From: Paraburkholderia sp. Ac-20340
GTDB lineage: Bacteria > Pseudomonadota > Gammaproteobacteria > Burkholderiales > Burkholderiaceae
Direction of reading: 5' to 3'
Length of the DNA: 64,000 nucleotides
NCBI RefSeq assembly: GCF_017104965.1
Contig: NZ_JAAGPR010000022.1
Location: 1 to 64,000 of the forward strand
Below the pieces are notes generated by a model. It did not search any database. It had not been told where the DNA came from and was given only the letters and a program-made list of their open reading frames with translations. The translations under genes were made by a program, and so were the position numbers. Below are positions 61,258-64,000 of this stretch, in pieces; positions within the stretch are counted from its first letter, which is position 1, and each line of letters begins with the position of its first letter.

Positions 61258-61303
61258 TCGACCGCCGCATGTCTCGCTTCGCGGGACGCAATGCGGCGGT
61301 CGA
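61258..61303. repeat. Large perfect inverted repeat
   Basis: TCGACCGCCGCAT (61258-61270) pairs perfectly with ATGCGGCGGTCGA (61291-61303). Inside it, GTC-T-CGC and GCG-G-GAC form a second short stem. It lies 77 bp upstream of the DUF1488 gene on the minus strand. It could be an mRNA hairpin, an attenuator, or a dispersed palindromic repeat. Confidence 0.75.
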
Positions 61304-61500
61304 TTTGATTCACTTTAGGACACTTCGCGCGGCTGGCAAGGTCGACTTTGTCACACGCGCGAAATGAACTTCGCGGCCCTTATTTTCAGCGTCCGCTGAA
61401 GCGAAGCATGTGCGCGCAAACGCAATCGGGACCGGCGCAGACGCGAGCGCACCGCGAAAAACATGCCGCACTGCAGCGTCGCAAAGACCACGCGGATCAC

Positions 61501-61719
61501 TCAGGATTCGCGATGCCGATGATGTTCGATCTCGACGTCCTTCGGATGGACCGTCAGCATCGCGACGAAAGCGGCAACTCCGCCCGCCACGATTGCCATG
61601 CCGTAATCCACGTAGGTATGCGCGTCGAACAGCAGCCCGTGGATGGCTAGCGCGAGACCGGCCAGCGTGGCAAAAACGGCCAGCACCGCCAGCAGTATCC
61701 TCAATTCGCCATGGACCAT
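61501..61719 (-). CDS. Small two-helix membrane protein, unknown function
   Basis: The 72-residue protein has two hydrophobic helices (about 6-28 and 37-57), a short loop with DAHTYVDYG, and a histidine-rich tail (KDVEIEHHRHRES) predicted to be cytoplasmic. The ATG at 61719 has a GGAG ribosome-binding site. Small His-tailed membrane proteins like this are common in Burkholderia, without known function. Confidence 0.65.
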   Translation of the reverse strand: MVHGELRILLAVLAVFATLAGLALAIHGLLFDAHTYVDYGMAIVAGGVAAFVAMLTVHPKDVEIEHHRHRES

Positions 61720-62075
61720 GATGCACTCCGCAAGGGAGCCGCGACGGCCCTGAAAACCCCGTACAGCCCGATGCGCCGCCGCCGGAACGCATTGCGCGCC
61801 CCTGCCTTCATCCTGGCACTCGCGCGCGCAAAGGCAAGGCGAAGTTAGCGGCGCAAACGCGCACGTGTATGCGGGCTTGCACGCACGCGTAACCGCACTT
61901 GCCCGGATGCAGTGCACGCCGGCCTTCCTGTACCATGGCTCGACCACCTGCCGGGCGCGCGCCTGCGTTACTCATGCTGCAACGCAGCGGAAAACGACGA
62001 TGCGCGCACGCCACGAGCAGAAACGATCCGCCGGCGCGGGCACATCCGCGAGCCGGCGAGAACATGGAGACACGT
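61720..62075. other. Intergenic region before the AcoR-like regulator
   Basis: Divergent gap of about 350 bp. No gene, repeat or clear sigma-70 promoter was recognised. It should hold the promoters of the small membrane protein and of the AcoR-like gene. Confidence 0.4.
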
Positions 62076-64000
62076 GTGACCCGACGCCCTTCCGTCACCG
62101 TCAAGCCACCCGACGCGGCGCGCGCCAACGCCATCGCCCAGGCGCATGCACGCTCGCGCGCACTCGGCCTGAGCGCCACGGCCACGCCCGAGTTCGACGC
62201 GCTCGCGAGCGCCGACCTGCGCGATCTCATCGATTCGAACCGCACGCTCTACCATCAGGCGCGGCCGGTCATGGACGCACTGCACGCACAGATCGTCGAT
62301 ACCGAAAGCATGGTGCTGCTCACCGATCGTAACGGCGTGATCCTGCACAGCCTGGGCGACACCGACTTCGTCGAGAAAGCGCGCCGCGTGGCGCTGCGCC
62401 CCGGCGTCTCGTGGGCCGAGCGCGACCGCGGCACCAATGCGATCGGCACGGCGCTGGTCGAAGGACAGCCCACCACGATCCACGCGAACGAACACTTCCT
62501 GCGTGCGAATCACATCCTCACCTGCTCGTGCGCGCCGATCGCCGATCCGTGGGGCCGCACGCTCGGTGCGCTCGACGTGAGCGGCGAATCGCACGGTTTC
62601 CACAAGCACACGCTCGCGCTGGTGCGCATGTCGGCGCAGATGATCGAAAACCATCTGTTCAACACCGAATTCGCCGATGCGGTGCGCCTGCAGTTTCACG
62701 CGCGCGCCGAGTTCATCGGTACGCTCTACGAAGGACTGGCGGCGTTCGCCCCCGACGGCACGCTGCTGTGCGCGAACCGCAGCGCGCTGTTCCAGTTGGG
62801 CGCGCCGCTCGCGAGCTTGCAGCAGCGCGGCTTCGATACGCTGTTCGGCATGCCATTCGCGGCCTTTTTGCAGCGGCTCATGCAGGCGCACGCGAGCACG
62901 CATGCGCCCTTCACGCTCACGCTGCCCAGCGGCGTGCGCGTGGTGGCGCGCGGCACGCCCGGTACGGCGGTGGAAATCGCGCCGGTACGGGCGGCTAGCT
63001 CGAATGCTTCCTCAGAACGCATCGAACGCACCGAACGCACAAACGCAGCACGCGAAAAGCCGGCCGCCGATGCGCGCCCGGCATCGGCGAACTGGCAACC
63101 CACTTTCGCCGATCTCGACACCGGCGATGCCCGCGTGGCCGCCGTGCTCGAACGCGTCGGCCGCGTGCGGGGCCGCGATATTCCCGTGCTCGTGCTGGGC
63201 CGCACAGGCACCGGCAAGGAATGGCTGGCGCGGGCGCTGCATCAGGATTCGCCGCGCCGCGATGCGCCGTTCGTCGCGCTGAACTGCGCGGCGTTGCCCG
63301 ATACGCTGATCGAAGCGGAACTGTTCGGCTACGAGGACGGCGCGTTCACGGGCGCAAAGCGGCGCGGCAGTCCGGGCAAGATTCTGCAGGCGCACGGCGG
63401 CACGCTTTTTCTCGACGAAATCGGCGATATGCCGCTCGCGCAGCAGGTCAGGCTCATGCGCGTGCTGCAGGAACGTGCGGTCGTGCCGCTGGGCGGCGCG
63501 CGGGCGATGCCGGTCGATCTGCGCATCGTCTGCGCGACGCACCGCGATCTGCGCGCGATGATAGCCGAAGGCAGCTTTCGCGAAGATCTCTATTACCGCA
63601 TCAACGGGCTGGCCGTGACGCTGCCGCCGCTGGCCGAACGCACCGATCTGGATGCGCTCGTCGCGCGCGTGCTCGCGCTCGTGCGGCGCGAAATTCCCGA
63701 TGCGCCCGCGCAGATCGCGCCCGCCGTGCGCGCCTGCTTCAGGCGCTGCCGCTGGCCGGGCAATCTGCGTCAACTGGCCAATGTGTTGCGCACGGCCGCG
63801 ATCATGGCCGAGGGCGAAGACCTCATCGACATCGCGCATCTGCCCGAAGATCTGCTGCACGACTGCGAGCAAATCGATCTGGCGCAAGCCGACGATCCCG
63901 CCACGGCGCAAGCGAGCGCGCCGGACGAATCGCCCCCACGTCTCGCCGATTGGCAGGCGCGTCTGATCGACGACACGCTTACGCGCCACGGCGGCAATGT
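62076..64000 (+). CDS. AcoR-like sigma-54-dependent activator, 3' end outside window
   Basis: At least 641 residues are visible and the frame continues past the window. The N-terminal part contains a GAF-type sensor (about 75-215, with VLLTDRNGVILHSLGD, AERDRGTNAIGTAL and CSCAPIADPWGRTLGALDVSG), as in AcoR. An Arg/Ala-rich linker follows. The AAA+ domain (about 345-580) has Walker A GRTGTGKE, the sigma-54 contact loop GAFTGA, Walker B GGTLFLDEIGD and the R-finger region FREDLYYRINGLAVTLPPLAER. A Fis-type HTH is expected past the edge. I prefer the GTG at 62076, with GGAG six bases upstream; an in-frame ATG lies at 62064. It likely activates a neighbouring catabolic operon outside the window. 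Confidence 0.92.
   Translation, partial: MTRRPSVTVKPPDAARANAIAQAHARSRALGLSATATPEFDALASADLRDLIDSNRTLYHQARPVMDALHAQIVDTESMVLLTDRNGVILHSLGDTDFVEKARRVALRPGVSWAERDRGTNAIGTALVEGQPTTIHANEHFLRANHILTCSCAPIADPWGRTLGALDVSGESHGFHKHTLALVRMSAQMIENHLFNTEFADAVRLQFHARAEFIGTLYEGLAAFAPDGTLLCANRSALFQLGAPLASLQQRGFDTLFGMPFAAFLQRLMQAHASTHAPFTLTLPSGVRVVARGTPGTAVEIAPVRAASSNASSERIERTERTNAAREKPAADARPASANWQPTFADLDTGDARVAAVLERVGRVRGRDIPVLVLGRTGTGKEWLARALHQDSPRRDAPFVALNCAALPDTLIEAELFGYEDGAFTGAKRRGSPGKILQAHGGTLFLDEIGDMPLAQQVRLMRVLQERAVVPLGGARAMPVDLRIVCATHRDLRAMIAEGSFREDLYYRINGLAVTLPPLAERTDLDALVARVLALVRREIPDAPAQIAPAVRACFRRCRWPGNLRQLANVLRTAAIMAEGEDLIDIAHLPEDLLHDCEQIDLAQADDPATAQASAPDESPPRLADWQARLIDDTLTRHGGN

Overview
This is a GC-rich, densely coding chromosome window typical of Burkholderiales, most likely Burkholderia, Paraburkholderia or Caballeronia. 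The evidence is protein-level: an sdh/GntR/mdh/acnA TCA neighbourhood, lut/lctP lactate genes, a DUF4148 protein, and betaproteobacterial fatty-acid and valine modules. No rRNA, tRNA, CRISPR array or complete insertion sequence was seen.

Layout. 1-8.3 kb is a TCA block: the 5' end of sdhC, a HutC-type GntR regulator with a perfect 20-bp palindrome beside it, mdh, a CitE-like lyase, a secreted MliC-like protein, an internally deleted prpD remnant and acnA. 8.3-14 kb holds small conserved genes, a candidate sRNA between two terminators, an AT-richer patch with an IS630-derived orphan HTH protein, and a membrane diguanylate cyclase. 14-17 kb has a Pit phosphate transporter convergent with a polyphosphate kinase 2. 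17.3-23.2 kb is an L-lactate module (lutR, lutACB, lctP) with two identical-arm LutR-type operators, one inside lutR. 24-30.4 kb is a complete Mrp-type Na+/H+ antiporter operon preceded by the remnant of an ABC-2 permease. 31.6-40.3 kb is a LysR-controlled acyl-CoA degradation operon ending in etfBA.

40.5-45.1 kb has a DedA-PAP2-LssY fusion and an encapsulin nanocompartment operon whose DyP peroxidase cargo carries a clear C-terminal targeting peptide. 45.4-47.3 kb is a less GC-rich island of four overlapping reading frames: a short leader peptide, an orphan PAAR protein, a Tae4-type peptidoglycan amidase and a three-helix membrane protein that I infer to be its immunity factor. 47.3-50.3 kb has a siderophore receptor with a Fur-like box, and ppnP. 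50.5-58 kb has a chloride channel and a four-gene valine/isobutyrate-type operon divergent from an AraC regulator. The end holds a purine permease, a cytochrome b561, small proteins and the first part of an AcoR-like sigma-54 activator that runs off the window.

Most of the window is ordinary core metabolism. The parts most worth a second look are the PAAR-Tae4-membrane protein island, the encapsulin operon whose shell ribosome-binding site lies inside the cargo-loading peptide codons, the two-operator lutR arrangement, and the deleted prpD gene.
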